Origin: Casuarius casuarius
Taxonomy: Eukaryota > Chordata > Aves > Casuariiformes > Casuariidae
Reading direction: 5' to 3'
Assembly (NCBI GenBank): GCA_003342895.1
Contig: PTFA01000009.1
Location: forward strand, 8,762,677-8,826,676
DNA length: 64,000 bases
A program made the translations under genes and the position numbers. Below the pieces are notes generated by a model, which had not been told where the DNA came from, ran no database searches, and saw nothing but the letters and a program-made list of their open reading frames with translations. This document shows positions 23,201-35,541 of this stretch, piece by piece (within the stretch, counting starts at the first letter, position 1; each line of letters begins with the position of its first letter).

Positions 23201-25930
23201 TGGAATTATGCATATGGAACGCGATACTGGGGAACAAAGATACTCAGTCGTTTTATGAACTGGAGAAGGCTCTAGGCTTCATATCTAACAACCATCTTGA
23301 TTTGAACTTGGAATACAATACCGCTCAGTTTGCTTTCATCCTTGGATGTACAATCAAATATAATGAGTATAAGTATAGAGGTAACTTATCTTTGTGGCAC
23401 TGAATTCGGTAAAGAAAGTGAAATGAATTCTGGTGTCCACACTTCTAAATGAATGGTAGACTTCAGAAAGGTGGAGAACGCAACTTCCTTCTGGAATTTC
23501 TGGATAGAGAGAAATAGGCCTGTGAGGAGTCAAATTTAAGCTGTTGCGTTTCTGTCTAGTTATATTTGTGTATATATAACTAATATAAATAAAAACCAAG
23601 TGAGTGATTTAAATGGCAGTATATTCTTACAAGGAAAATGTTGAGTATGAAAGAGCTTTAAAAGAGTAGCATTTGTCAATGGCCAGTGTCTGGAAAGGTA
23701 AACTAACCAAAATTAGTGTTTGGAACTTTTCTTTAAGTGTCTGGAACACATTGTCAAAGTAATTCATTGTTATTTCTGGTTTTGGTGCCTTCATAAGAAG
23801 GATTGGTGCCTTGAGGAACGTAATTTTGCCAAATGTAGTTTACTGGAACCAGTAAGGGAGGGGAAGGTAGGCGAGAGTGCAATGGCTTCTAATATGCAGG
23901 AAGTCCGATTACATAAATCATCTGTCCTCAAATGCCCTGAACTTCCACAAAAACAAGGTCAAACAATTTTAGTTCAAGTAAAATAAATAATGTATACACA
24001 CCTCTATCTTTAAATCTTTGCTAGATCTTCTATATTGTTTCCTTTACCATTAATGTGTTTAAAATAGCACCACACTGGAATATGTTTTGGTGTAGTGGAG
24101 ATGGGAAATTCTTAAGACATTGGGATGAAGGATTTGGTATGTCTAAGTATGTTCTGTATGCAAACATTCTCTTGCATGGGAGCTCCTTCAAGATTTGGCA
24201 CAGGAATAAGTATTCATAAAGACTTAAGGAGGGAAAAAAAGCCCACCTCCGACTGAGCATTGCCCTAAAACTGATTTTTGTCTCCTTTCATGTTATGTTT
24301 ACTTCAGCCTTTAGATCTTTTTAAGTTTAGCAGTTGCTACACTTGGTGTTTCTTATCTTTTGCATATGGTCTTAGAATACTGTATTGTATGGACAAATCA
24401 TGCAAAGTCAGGCTTATGTGCCTTTGGAGTGTTAAAAGGTTTGTAAAGTAGGTAAAATAAACAATGAAACTACATGGCTTGGTGTCACACTGATCTGGAT
24501 CTAAACTTTCTTTTATCATTTCTGTTGAGTTGCAACATTTGGGAGCAGTTACTCACGTACAAGTTACGTTGCATCTATTTTGGTGAGCATATTATTCTTG
24601 CTACAGTTTAGTACCTGGCTTTGTGTTCTGTTCAGATTTTATTGTATAATCATAGTTTTCCACCCTCCGTATTTCACAAATAATTGAAGCAAACATGATA
24701 GGTTTTTGGTGGACCATCTGTTATGTGTGGTATCACATCCCCAACAAAGAGTGGTCTCATGATAAACAACTAGACAGATTAAGGACTTTATGTTCCTAAA
24801 CCTTGGAAAAAAACAGCTTTTTCCTCTCTTTTCATTCCAGCCATGCTTTCAATCCAACCATAATTACTTCTAGCATTTCAGTGTTTGTGACAACTGTCAG
24901 AAGTTCTGTCTGAGTAAATAAAATAGGCAATGATAGCAAAAAGTAAAGTTCATAATGTTAGATGCTCATAGCTGAACTCTTACAGGGTTTTAATGACTTT
25001 GCAGGGTAAAGTGAATATGCTAAACTTCACTTTTGAATAGTGTTCAAAAGCGATAATGTTTTCATAATAAATGACTTTTCAATCAACTTCTTTAGGTTTT
25101 TAGAAACTCATTCAATTGTACATGAATGTAGATATACATTTAATTTATATCAGAAAAATACTGTTATTGATGCAAATGATATTCCAGGGGATTTTCCTGT
25201 ATTTCAGTCTTTCCTTATAGTTTAATAATGCTTTAGACCAACAACGTAAATGAACGCTATTAAAACTGTATCAAGTGGTAAGACCAAAGTAAAATATCTG
25301 CATGCAAAAAAAAAAACCCCATTGTCTTAAAATTACTGTAGCTGGCTCTTGAGTCAGTTTCAAATGCAAAAAGTTGAGTTTACATCCTTAAACCTTACCT
25401 TCTTGGACTCATTACTGTCACACAGGGCAGCTGACCCTAAACCTGGAGTAATGATCATCCACAGTCGGGAAGTCTTACCTAGCATTTCCACACAAAATGT
25501 AGCCAAAATGGCAATAAAGCATGCACCCAACTGTGCATCTTTCTTACACGGGAAAGCAAGCATACAGGAGATTATGCAGTCAAGCTATGGGCTGCTTTAT
25601 CTTTCCACAGAACTAGGAGAGAGATTTGATATTTAAAGTTATCTTTGTAGTCTTCATCTTGAGTTCCTGTCTCCTCTCAAGGAGGAACTTTATTTTATGA
25701 TGTGCAGAAACATGACTGTCTCCATAACTCACTACCAGAACCGAAGGATGATAAATGGGAAAAGCCCCACAGGTTTTCATTCCAAGTTTTCAGACTCCTG
25801 GTTCTGATAACACTGCCTCTTTTGAAATCTATTTAATACAGAGAGGTACCTGGAATTGGAGGAAATGACTGACTGGCTTCTGTGTTACATAAACCATGTA
25901 ATTTGATCTTGTACTGAATGAAAAATAAAT
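20216..25930. other. Noncoding stretch
   Basis: No supported gene. Frames between 22536 and 23986 and at 25349-25636 are open on one or both strands without a recognisable domain. Two minus-strand donor-like words (GTAAGG near 25400 and GTAAGA near 25478) lie inside the last of these, but no acceptor with a pyrimidine tract was found for them. The E-box palindrome GGCACGTGCC lies at 22841-22850, and a 10-base tandem duplication at 23180-23199. Confidence 0.55.
22841..22850. promoter_or_regulatory. Perfect palindromic E-box GGCACGTGCC
   Basis: A ten-base perfect palindrome around CACGTG, the core bound by MYC/MAX, USF and related bHLH factors. One such site is expected by chance at low rate in DNA of this length, so the regulatory role is only a possibility. 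Confidence 0.3.
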
Positions 25931-26002
25931 TTGGCAGCCACATATTAGTAAACCTTAATCTTCGTTTTGGCAGCCACATATTAGTAAACCTTAATCTTCG
26001 TT
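25931..26002. repeat. Perfect tandem duplication, 36 bases x 2
   Basis: The 36-base unit at 25931-25966, starting TTGGCAGCCA and ending TTCGTT, is repeated without a mismatch at 25967-26002. Perfect identity implies a recent duplication, or an assembly join artefact. The unit contains no recognised element. Confidence 0.95.
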
Positions 26003-27130
26003 AGTTAAAGATCTTGCCTTGATATTTCAAATGTCTTCTCTACAAAGAATAGGTCGTACTTAGAATATTAACGTAACTTAGATACTAAGAGAAAGCTTTC
26101 AAGTGTGACCTGCCTTCATTTCACATTCATCTCTAACAGTGGAGCATTTATGTCCCTCCTTATAGGATGAATTAAGATACCAAGGCCTAGTCTACTTGCG
26201 GTATTCTCAGTATGCACTATTATCTGTCTACTTAACTGCGTACATCTCTAAGGTGTTTGGAACATGCTCATCACTGAGGCATTTCTGTGGTTTCATACTT
26301 GGAGTACTTGGAGAAGTCTAACTGATTTTCACTGCTTTCTTTAACATAGGTGTAACCGTGCCTTACATTCCCTTTAGAAATAATGTCAGTAGTAGAAAAG
26401 CTATCCTGTTGGTTTGGATATGGCTTTAAACACAGTATGATCCCTCATCATGATACCAGATTCTCGTTGCTTCTATAAGCCTTTAGTATTTGGTCACTTT
26501 TATAACTTTTGGTGTGATCCTCAGTTGCATTCCTGTTGGTCTGCCGCTCTGTCAGTGCACGCCAAAAACAGACTGACTTTAACTCTTTTGGCAAACTGCA
26601 AAGGTAGGACAGATTGTAGGGTGAAGCTTCTCTTAGTTGCTCTGGAAGCTTAAAGCCTTCTATGGGCTCTGCTGAATACTGCTGATCTGCTATAGTTTAA
26701 TACAGCAGCCTGGGACATGAACAGTTCCAGATTAGGGAGATTTTGTCATGGAAGTGACATCTCCTTACTGGTACGTGGCATCTGCTGGGTAACATATATG
26801 TTACTCTAAATCATGGAAGAGAAGGAAGATGGGTGCCATGTGACTTGCTGCATTTCTTTCAGATTTGTTCACAGAAGTGATATGTGTAACGTCACACATT
26901 TTCTTTCTTCCTTGAAACCATGTTATCTCTAGGCTGTGCCCTAGACTCGGCAGTCTAATATGCTCCTCATGCTTCCTCAGTGAATGGGTCAAACTAACAC
27001 CTGCGGGACAGTCTCTTTAGGTTTGTCACAAAGTCGTCAGCAATCAGCTTCACTTTCCAGTTGATTACTTGTATTGATTGTATTATTTCAGCATATCACC
27101 ATCATTGTGCCGTTTTGTGTTCCTTTTCAG

Positions 27131-27274
27131 GGTACTCCTTTCTTAGAAAGAAGAAAAAGTTCCTTTTATTTTCTGCCAAGCTTACTGAGCTATAGCATAT
27201 CTAAACCTTTTGAACACTCCTGGAAAACTATGCCTGGAGTTATTCCAAGAGGGCAAAAAATTCCTCCTGTGTAG
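27131..27274 (+). other. Weak candidate 3'-terminal exon
   Basis: A good acceptor (pyrimidine-rich tract ending CCTTTTCAG at 27130) is followed by an open frame in phase 0. The frame begins GTPFLERRKS, ends GQKIPPV and stops at the TAG at 27272-27274. An AATAAA lies 75 bases further on, at 27349-27354. The peptide matches nothing I know. Acceptor-like sites followed by a short open frame and an AATAAA arise by chance in AT-rich DNA, so confidence is low. Confidence 0.15.
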
Positions 27275-28473
27275 TCTTCTATAATAATTCAATGTACTTG
27301 GAAACAATGTGTGTGATAGTACCAGATAGAGGATTATGTACATATCAAAATAAAACTTACAAATTGGCTTTAGATTTTTACATGGATATCTCAATCTGTA
27401 AAAAGCCACATTCTTTCCCAATTCCTGTTGGCTCTGACCAACTACTTTGTATTTTGTAGCACCTATGTTCATGGTTAGTTTTTACAGGAATTTATCCATA
27501 GCAGAGTCCTTGCATTTTGAAGTTTGTTTGGGCCAATTAGGACATGACTAGAGAAGTTGTTTGTATGAAATGTGCCTATTGTTTTCTAGGCGCACACATA
27601 CATAAATTAATAAACAGAACTGACCTGGTTGTCAAACAAAGAGAACTCGCTAACCTTTTCTTTGCTTCTGCAGCCAACCCCTCAGGCGAAAGCCTGAATA
27701 AATAGATAAGCCTTCCAGCATGCCCCGAAGGCTTGTAAACTTGGACTTTGCCAGACTGTTGGGGCTAGGGAATTTATGAGAGCAAACCTTGCCACTGGGC
27801 AACAAACCATATGCGTTTAGAGCTGTTGGTGAGAGCAGATCAACTGACCTCAACTTTAAGAATAGGACAGAGACTGACTTAATGACTGAGGGATTTGTAA
27901 CTCCAAGCAGCACTGTGAAAGCTGATGACTTACCCTGTTCTCTTGTAGTGATGCTGTTGCAGGACTTCTGCCAAGGACATGGCTGTCAGTACATGGTATT
28001 TTTTAAACACTTTCCGCATGGAATGCCATTTTAGGATTTTAATGGGAATTAAGTCATCAGGCCCAAATATAGGCAGAAGATGACTACTTTGTAAAACTTG
28101 CCTTTTAAATTTCATTCCCTGTGTAGCATTTTCTGATTTGGTATTAGTATGAAAAGAAAACAAAACAAAACCTTTTCCATCCGTATTTCCCCAGCCAGAA
28201 CAGAGCCTAGTGTCAGAGCAGCAAGAGGGAAATGGAACTCTTTATTTGTGTTGCCTTTTAATTTTTAATGTGCAAGCTTGTTTCTATTTTGGCTTGATTT
28301 CCTTCTTTTTGAGGGGAAAAAAAAGTTGAGCTCAACTGTATTACAAATAATCATAATAGCAGACAAATAATACTTTGCAATGCATACCATGTGCTATCTA
28401 TATTACAGGTTTTCAACTTTAGGGTTTTTTTTTAAATGCAGTTCATTAGATACTGCTAGTAGGAGAGAAGGAA

Positions 28474-28497
28474 TGAGTGTGACATTGAGTGTGATAT
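28474..28497. repeat. Tandem duplication, 12 bases x 2
   Basis: TGAGTGTGACAT is followed directly by TGAGTGTGATAT, differing at one position. Confidence 0.8.
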
Positions 28498-30088
28498 TGA
28501 AGACCCTTACTCTATTTTTAAAATTGTCCCATATAATTTTTTTATTTGAATGAGAAATAACATGGCAATATTATGGAACTTATGCTAAATAATAAAATGC
28601 AAATATTGCTCATTAGTATAAATGTGCTCTAAGTAAACTGAGGGGATAGCACTAATGTAAAGTGGGGAAAAAAGGAAGTAAACTCTGAAAACCAATCCTT
28701 GATGATTGGGAACATAGAGAACCTAAAGTTTTACTCATTGGACAGCAGATATCTTGCCTGAGAGTTTCAAACTTGTTTCAAAAGTGTTTGACATTAGCTT
28801 AGCCAAAGTCATAGGAGCCTTACTGATCTCACTTGGATGAGGATAAGTTCTGCATGGAGGATTTTGGTGCCTGTTTAACCATCTAGCAGTATAATATCTT
28901 AAAGGAAATGGGACCTCATTTGATTATTTATTTACCAAATATTTGGCCTTAAATGAATTAAGTATTATTAATTGAGTAATTTGAATATTAAATATTTTAT
29001 AGTATACCCATATAAAAAAATGAGGACCTTCAAAGACTTTTCTTGAATGATTGTCATGGTGGTGTGCATAATGTTTGGCTTAGATTCTTGGAAGAAAATT
29101 GTAAATTTTCTTCCTGGTTACCACTATTAGACAGTAACTTTTTAGTATACTCTTGCCAGATGATTCCCCCTTGTGCATAATTGATAGATTAGTATTTTTT
29201 GATTACTAGAACCTGGCCATAGTAGAACAAGTTCCAAGACACTGGCTTGTACTGTTGGCTTTGAAAGAACATAGTTCCAGCAGTGTATTCTGAAATACCA
29301 TTTCTTCTAAAGCCTTAAGATGGAAACAGAAGGTCAATATCAAGATGTAGCAGATAAGCACCTCAAAGCTTAATCTCTTTTTTTAAAGATTAGAGAATGA
29401 GTAAATCTTTGGTAGTAAAAAGAGACAAGCCTTCTGAAGTGAGCAATACACTTTTTAAAAATCAGTGTAAAATCTAATGTGAAGTGACATATAGTGCTTA
29501 CTTGCACATAGTAATAGCAAAGTAGTTGTTTGTTATTTTGAACTAGTTGAAGTCCAGAAAGCAATGCATCCCATGACCCAAGGAAGTAAATAGTTTAATT
29601 TCAAAGTGACTTTTGCTTAGATTAAAATAGAACAGTTATTCTGAGAAATAACAGGCATGAGATTTTTTCTTTAAAACTTGAAATCTTTTTCCAAAAATGA
29701 TACTAAAAGATTTGTAAGAGGTGGTTGAATCCTGTTACAAGACCAGAGCCAAAACTTGCACAAAGAAGCAGTAAGGAAATTGGTTCTTTTTGAGAGTCAT
29801 GGAATTCTGAAATTCTGATGTATGCTGTAAGAAGAGCAATGAATTTGAAACATGAATAAAAAAGAAAAGGGTAAATCAAACTCACAAGCAATGGGTGTTA
29901 GAAGATGTCAATGAACCTAGTGCAGAAATCAAAATTGGCCCCAAAGCACTCCGTAGCACAGCTTAATAAGCTAAGCAGAAGAGGAAATAATATAGCATTG
30001 TCTAGGAGTAAGATCAAAACCATGCTGAAACATTAGTACACGTGCCATCTGGAGATCTATTTATTTATGTAGTGCGGAACAGTATCAG

Positions 30089-30128
30089 TGGAAGATTTTG
30101 ACTCAGGGTTTGGAAGATTTTGGGTCAG
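30089..30128. repeat. Tandem duplication, period 22
   Basis: The word TGGAAGATTTTG starts at 30089 and again at 30111; the following bases ACTCAG and GGTCAG extend the similarity to 16 of 18. The second copy is incomplete. Confidence 0.75.
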
Positions 30129-33100
30129 CTCTTTTTCTGAATGGCTAGATCCTTACACTGACTTTTTTTGTGTTTGTAACATGTCAGAGTCAATGTCTTG
30201 GACATCTCTGAGAGAGAGCACGCGTGCGCTAACCTGGTAAAACAAATTAACTTAAATAGTTCTTCCCTAAAACTTGGCCTAATTCTTCTTCCAGTGAAGT
30301 CACTTTCCTTTTTACTTATGAGAAGACTTTTAAAAAGAAATGTTTGTGGTGGTGTTCCGATAATGTTTCTTTCATTCTTCTCTTTTCACAAAGTCTTTTC
30401 TGGAATTCTAACTTTAAATAGACAACAGATTATAAAAAGAAGACCTTAATTCATGTTTTCTTGGAAATATATATACATTTTACTTTGGTGCTGTTAGTTT
30501 TATATTTTTAAAGAGTCTCAGATCTTAAAAATTAATTTCAGATTCTCAAGGTGTTTTCATTCGTTAGACTTGTAAAGAGGAAGAATACAGAGTAGAACTC
30601 GGGTCCCAGTGGAAAATCAGTGGGAGCCTTACCTCACTGTCCATCATCTCAGGATTTTTTTTTTAAAAATCATCCAGGGGATTGTAACTACATGGCTTGA
30701 AAAAGAAACTAAGACTCAGATGACGGATTTAAGTATCAGATTCCAAAGGGTGTGAGATCAGGTGGGGATTAGAGTGTAGGAACAGAAGGAGTTAAATGAA
30801 TTACCAATCTTTTCCAAACCTTAAAACAATGTTTCTTTGTTTGGAATTCTGCTTTCATTTCTGGAGGTTGTTATCTGATCAGTTATCCATCAATAGTCCA
30901 AATTTATGTATCAGTGCAGAAGACTGTTACACTTGTGATCAAAACTTGGAGGAAAATCACTAAGAAATGTCAGAAACAGAATTCTAGATTTAGCTAGAAT
31001 TCTAAATGCTAGATTTACTGCAAAAGATTTGCAGTGGCCCTTCTTCAAAGTAACTTAAAATCTTTTTGTTTTTATCAATTTATTAAAAATATCCAATTTG
31101 AAAGCTATTAGCCTTTTTCTTCAAGCATAATTAGGAGGGCCAATGCAGATGAGTAAAGATAAGTTACTGAAAATGTTACTATTAATTTATGGCTTTCACA
31201 CTTTTCTGTTTACAGAAATGCACTTCTGTCTAATCATATTGCATGCACACACATTTTTCAAGTTAGATTTAAGATGGAACATAATTTGTATTTAAATTGT
31301 ATCTTTTTTCTTTAAACATGGCACATTAAGCAGAAATATAAAATTTTTAGCAATGGAATTTCAGCAACAAGCCTGTGTGTTTCATGTGTTCTGTTGGGGC
31401 ACTTCTCACCCAAAGCCCTGAAGGCCACTTTTCTAGTTGGGGGGAAGAAGAAAAGAGGGGGGAGGGAAACCACCGTAATTCCTGGGATAAGGCTTAGGTT
31501 TGAAAGCTCTCCAGACAGTTAAGTCTCTTAACTTTTATTAGGAGAAATTAAGTAACATTAGGAATCTGTGTACATTTTCCTTTTTCCTCTGGAATGTAAA
31601 ATATGTAGACCCATCTTTTGGAAACTCCAGAGATTTTCTTGGATTATGTAGGTGTCTTGCCTGCAAAGAGTATGGGTTGGCTTTTCCAACTGACCTGTTG
31701 TGAATGCTGCATGCGACTCAACTATACTGTGTAGAATTGAAAAGTTGTCTCTGATTAAGCAATACTGAGTGAGTTAGGAGGTGCAGATGATTTTAAGGGT
31801 TGGCCATATGACTTTGTTTTGTGGAAGTTCAGTCTGGGTCTGCTAAATGAAAGAAATATGCTAGAGACCCAAAAAAGGTATGTCACGTATTCTGGTATCT
31901 CCTGTCTGCCTAGCTACCTTGCCTATGATCCACAATTCAATTTTGAGGGCTCTCTCTGACATCTTAAGCCTTTTCCAGTCCTGTCAGTTTTTATTCAGAT
32001 GAATAAGACTTATCTGAGGTGAATTCATATTGTTGCAGTCCTTAAAATGTCTCTTAAAGTCTCTGCTGAAAGTATCTGCAGTATGTTTCATTGAAACACA
32101 AATTGTGCATGCAAATATAGTAAATAAATACATATACAATATTTTAACTCGTTAATTGGAGTAGACTTAAAATGCTGTAGTACTAAAGGAATTTTTCATT
32201 TATGTAAAAACTTTCTTTTTAAACCATGTGAATTTTTTTAATGACCTTAAAAGCTTAGAGCTGATTCCATGCTGCGTTTTTACCTTCTACCAAGTATAAA
32301 AGTTTTCTATTGTCCTCAAAAGTGGTTGGCAAGATCTGATAGCATGCTATGAAAAATGATAGCAGTGCAGTGTTTCTTTCATATATTAATGCCTTTTCTA
32401 CTTACCTGTCAAATAGGAGAAGAATAATGCATGAATACACGTTTTCAGGTTCAGTTTCAGAATATAACCCCTTTCAGAAGACACTTTGATTTCCTTTCAT
32501 AAGCAGCATTGAACATGGTGAGTGTATATATAGCTTCTCCGACACACCAATATTTTAAAATAATATATTCAATATTTATTGTAATATTCTGAACTCAGTA
32601 TGCAGTATTCGGTAATCTAAAATATAAAATGCTCGCATTGTTTTACCCTGCTGTCTATTTTGAAGGCTTATGTTGATTCTATTTTCTCATTATCCACCAG
32701 AGGATTGTTTTTTAAATCTGTCCCTGAAAGTCTATTTTCTATTCTTACAAGCTAAAAACTTTTTCTGCTTCATATTGTGCTTTAAATATACAGGACTCAT
32801 GATAATTTAATTACAATGGTTTGGCAGAGCATCAAGTCTTTCCTAAGTTTTTTTTGTTGGGGAAAGCTAGTGGTCATCTTCTGCAGATTGCTCCTTACCC
32901 TAGATGAACTTCCTCCTGAGGAAATGAGTTGGCTGAGGACTTGCATCACTTTGTTACTCTCCCTCATTAGTAATTTCTGTAGGTGTGAAACTATGAACAT
33001 CAGGTGATCAGGAACATACTGGTGGGAAACCCAGAGACAGATAACGCTCAGTCCTCCAAAGCTCAAATCCCTAACATAGGTGAGGCAGGCCCGACATTTT

Positions 33101-33979
33101 AATAGTTTAAAATCAGATGAGACAAAACATTTAAGTGAAAGAAGGATAAGTGAGCTTCAAGCTTTTCTATCGGTTCTTGATGCTACCAACTCTTGCTCTA
33201 AAGTATATAGAATGGAGCATCTTATTTAATAAGTTTTCTTTAATTATGTATCACTTTGCCTGTGCTTTGTATCACACAATGATACTTTTATTCTGTCGGT
33301 TGATCCTTCTGCTTGAAAAATACCTGATCCTAGATATCTGTATGTAACAATGATGGTGTAGATATAAAGGAATAAGATGTAATTCATTTTGTTTGTAGTT
33401 ACTGAAGTGCAGTACCAATTTAACTTCAGAAGGCCATACAGAGATGGATCAGACGAGCTTTTCAAAATTCTGTAGAATGTTTTTAGAAACAAAATCCAAA
33501 AGCAGCTCTGATAGACCAATGGAGAAGATTCATCCATGCCCTTTACCCTGTCTCTTTCCTCTCTCCCACTTCACTCTGAGGGGGGAAGAAGGAAGAGGAG
33601 AGGGAAAAAAAAAAAAAACAAAACAAACCTCTTCACTGTGCTAGGTGGTATCTTTATGGTTTTGGTGTTTTGGAACTTCAACAATATTAAACAGCCTGGA
33701 AGACAAGGGAATAAAACTGTCCAACTGCAATGAGAGAATATGTCCATGAGAAAGTAATTTAGTTTATAGTGTGGAAGAAAAAAGTGACTGAACAGTAAGG
33801 CTTTTGGTATATTTTCTAATAAAATGGAAGAAAATAAGTAAAACACTTTTGCATTGGTATTATGGATTGCCTCAGCCTCGGTGTAAGTGAGAGGTATCTC
33901 TTTGAACATGCTTGTTTGGAAAAGATGAAATATTGCTGGTGTTGCTCAGTATAACATCCAATTTTGCAAGGAAGAAAAT

Positions 33980-34022
33980 GACACACACGCGCGCGCGCGC
34001 ACACACATGCACGCACGCACAC
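33980..34022. repeat. Compound (CA)/(CG) microsatellite, Z-DNA-type
   Basis: About 40 bases of almost unbroken purine-pyrimidine alternation. ACACAC steps flank a central CGCGCGCG core, followed by GCAC steps. The central CG run makes this the strongest Z-DNA-type sequence in the window. Retention of so many CpGs suggests they are unmethylated, young, or held by repeat slippage. Confidence 0.95.
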
Positions 34023-34117
34023 GAAAAAATGAAAATTACCAGAATAAGAGCAGAATTCTCATCTCTTGTGTGATGACACTTGAGAATACGACAAAGGAGT
34101 CTGCAGATGTTGAAAGA

Positions 34118-34145
34118 TTTTTTTTCTTTTTCTTTTTCTTTTTCC
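34118..34145. repeat. (TTTTTC)n microsatellite
   Basis: A T run followed by repeated CTTTTT units, ending in CC. It is pure pyrimidine on the plus strand and lies 540 bases before the CR1 element, with no evident link to it. Confidence 0.9.
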
Positions 34146-34684
34146 AAGCTACTGTTCAGTTTAGGAGAAAGCTGAAGATAAATTTTCAAGGAAGGAACAA
34201 AGAGGAAGCAAGTGGTGTTCATCCTATTTCCATAATTTGGGTGTAGGTCAAATACTGTGGTAAGCTATGCTAGGTAAATAACTAGGCAGAAAACTTAGTG
34301 AGTTTTGGCCTATTTTCCACATAAAACTTTAAAACATGTATGTGTGCTGTAAATCTTTTGAGGTTAAACTGAAATTTGAAAGCTCAAGTTTTGGAACTTT
34401 TGATATGTTTGAGTCTTCATACTTCCTATTTTATAGTAGCAAAGAAAGAGTAAGGAAAAATGAGCAATAAAACAATTTACATGTACTCAAATTTTCTATA
34501 GAAAGTTGCATTAACTAAAACCACTGTTTTTACTGTTTGTCAAATAAAAAAAGTTAACTTCTATCTTACTAGAATGACTTTATTTTTCATCTGATAGAGC
34601 TAAGTATTATTTAGTAACAAAGGAACTGGTAGCCTGAAACAGCAAAATGGATTTATAGCTCTGGCTGGAGGCAATAGAGATTTG
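34146..34684. other. Short noncoding spacer before the CR1
   Basis: AT-rich sequence in which I see no gene, repeat or splice pair. Confidence 0.6.
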
Positions 34685-35541
34685 AATCACAGAATCAATC
34701 AGGCTGGAAGGGATCTTGGAGGTCTCTACCTCAAACTCCTGCTTGAAGTAGGAGTCCCCTCAGGGCTTTGTCCAGTAGGGTCTTGGAAACTGCCAAGGAT
34801 GGAGATTGCCTAAACTTTGAGCCCCTATTCCTCTGCTTAATTATTTCCATAGTGATTTCTTTTTTTTCCCCTCTTGCATCCAGTCAGAATTTTTCCTGTT
34901 TCAATTTATGCCTGCTGTGTCTCGTTCTCCTGCCATGTATCTCAGTAAAGAGCTTGGCTTCATCTTCTTGACAACCTCCTCAGCGATACTGGGAGGCTGC
35001 TATTAGGTCCCCCACTGAAGCCTTCTCTTCTGCAGGCCAGATAAGCCCAGTCGGCTCTGTATCTCCTTTATAGGGCATGTGCTGCAGTCCACTGACTCTG
35101 CTGGTGGCCCTCTGCTGAGCTTGCTTGAATTCACCACCATCCTTCCTGTACTGGAGGATCCCAAACTGGATGCAGTATGTCAGGTGCAGTCGGACAAGTG
35201 CTGAATAAAGGGCAATAACCACCTCCCCGATCAACTGGCTTTGCTTCTATTGATGCACCCTGGATTGCTGTCAGTCTTCGTTGCTCTCGGGGCACACTGT
35301 GAGCTTAGGTTTATCGGGCTGTCCTCTAGGACCCCTGCATGCTTTTCAGTCCCCAGCCTGTACTGCTGCTGGGGATTGTCCCTCCCAAATATAGGACTTA
35401 GCATTTGTCCTGGCTGAATTTCATGAGCTTGGCCAATTCTTTTCTGGCCTCTCTAGGTCTTCCTAAATTGATTTACTTTCTGCATAACCAAGGTCAGCAT
35501 TTTCCAAAGTCCTCTCTCTCTCAGTTTATTTGTATATTTGT
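34685..35541 (-). mobile_element. CR1 LINE, 5'-truncated copy on the minus strand
   Basis: The left edge (AATCACAGAATCAATCAGGC on the plus strand) is the reverse complement of the CR1 3' terminus, whose short ATTCTGTGATT-type repeats mark avian CR1 ends. Next come the 3' untranslated segment (a diverged match to the usual AAGGATGGAGA... words at about 34795), then reverse-transcriptase coding remnants. The C-terminal RT region lies at 34980-35234. Further right, words matching the LMKF and CKVLHLG region appear in reverse complement (CCCAGCCTGTACTG and TGAATTTCATGAGCTTGGCC, about 35355-35437). Similarity fades near 35541, so that edge is approximate. The ORF has stops and indels and the 5' half is missing. 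The copy is therefore dead, as nearly all CR1 insertions are. I did not find a clear target-site duplication. Confidence 0.95.
34980..35234 (-). pseudogene. CR1 ORF2 reverse transcriptase, C-terminal fragment
   Basis: This minus-strand reading preserves the order of conserved words in the C-terminal part of CR1 ORF2. LYSALVR with a YC pair corresponds to the family's LYSALVRPHLEYC; an RRAT-like word (QQRATS) follows, then a GL-H word (SGLQHMPY) and finally GDLIAASQY, corresponding to RGDLIAAFQY. In a working element this domain belongs to the endonuclease/RT protein that copies the LINE RNA into DNA. Here it is a fragment of about 84 codons without the catalytic RT motifs. It is broken upstream by stops and has no start of its own, so no product is expected. 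Confidence 0.9.

Larger units (their letters stand above)
26003..33979. other. Noncoding stretch, strongly AT-rich in its second half
   Basis: No supported gene beyond the weak terminal-exon candidate at 27131-27274. Open frames on opposite strands at 27789-28163 and 32797-33066 have no recognised domain. From about 28250 to 33000 the sequence is very AT-rich with long T and A words. Short duplications lie at 28474 and 30089, and an A run at 33605-33618. Confidence 0.55.

Noticed and set aside
25931..26002. CRISPR-like repeat
   Set aside because: Only two copies, with no spacer between them, and the DNA is vertebrate.
32797..33066. Overlapping plus and minus frames, one with SHLQKLLMRESNK-type protein-like sequence
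   Set aside because: No start context, no splice pair, no recognised domain; opposite-strand openness is common in a patch of slightly higher GC.
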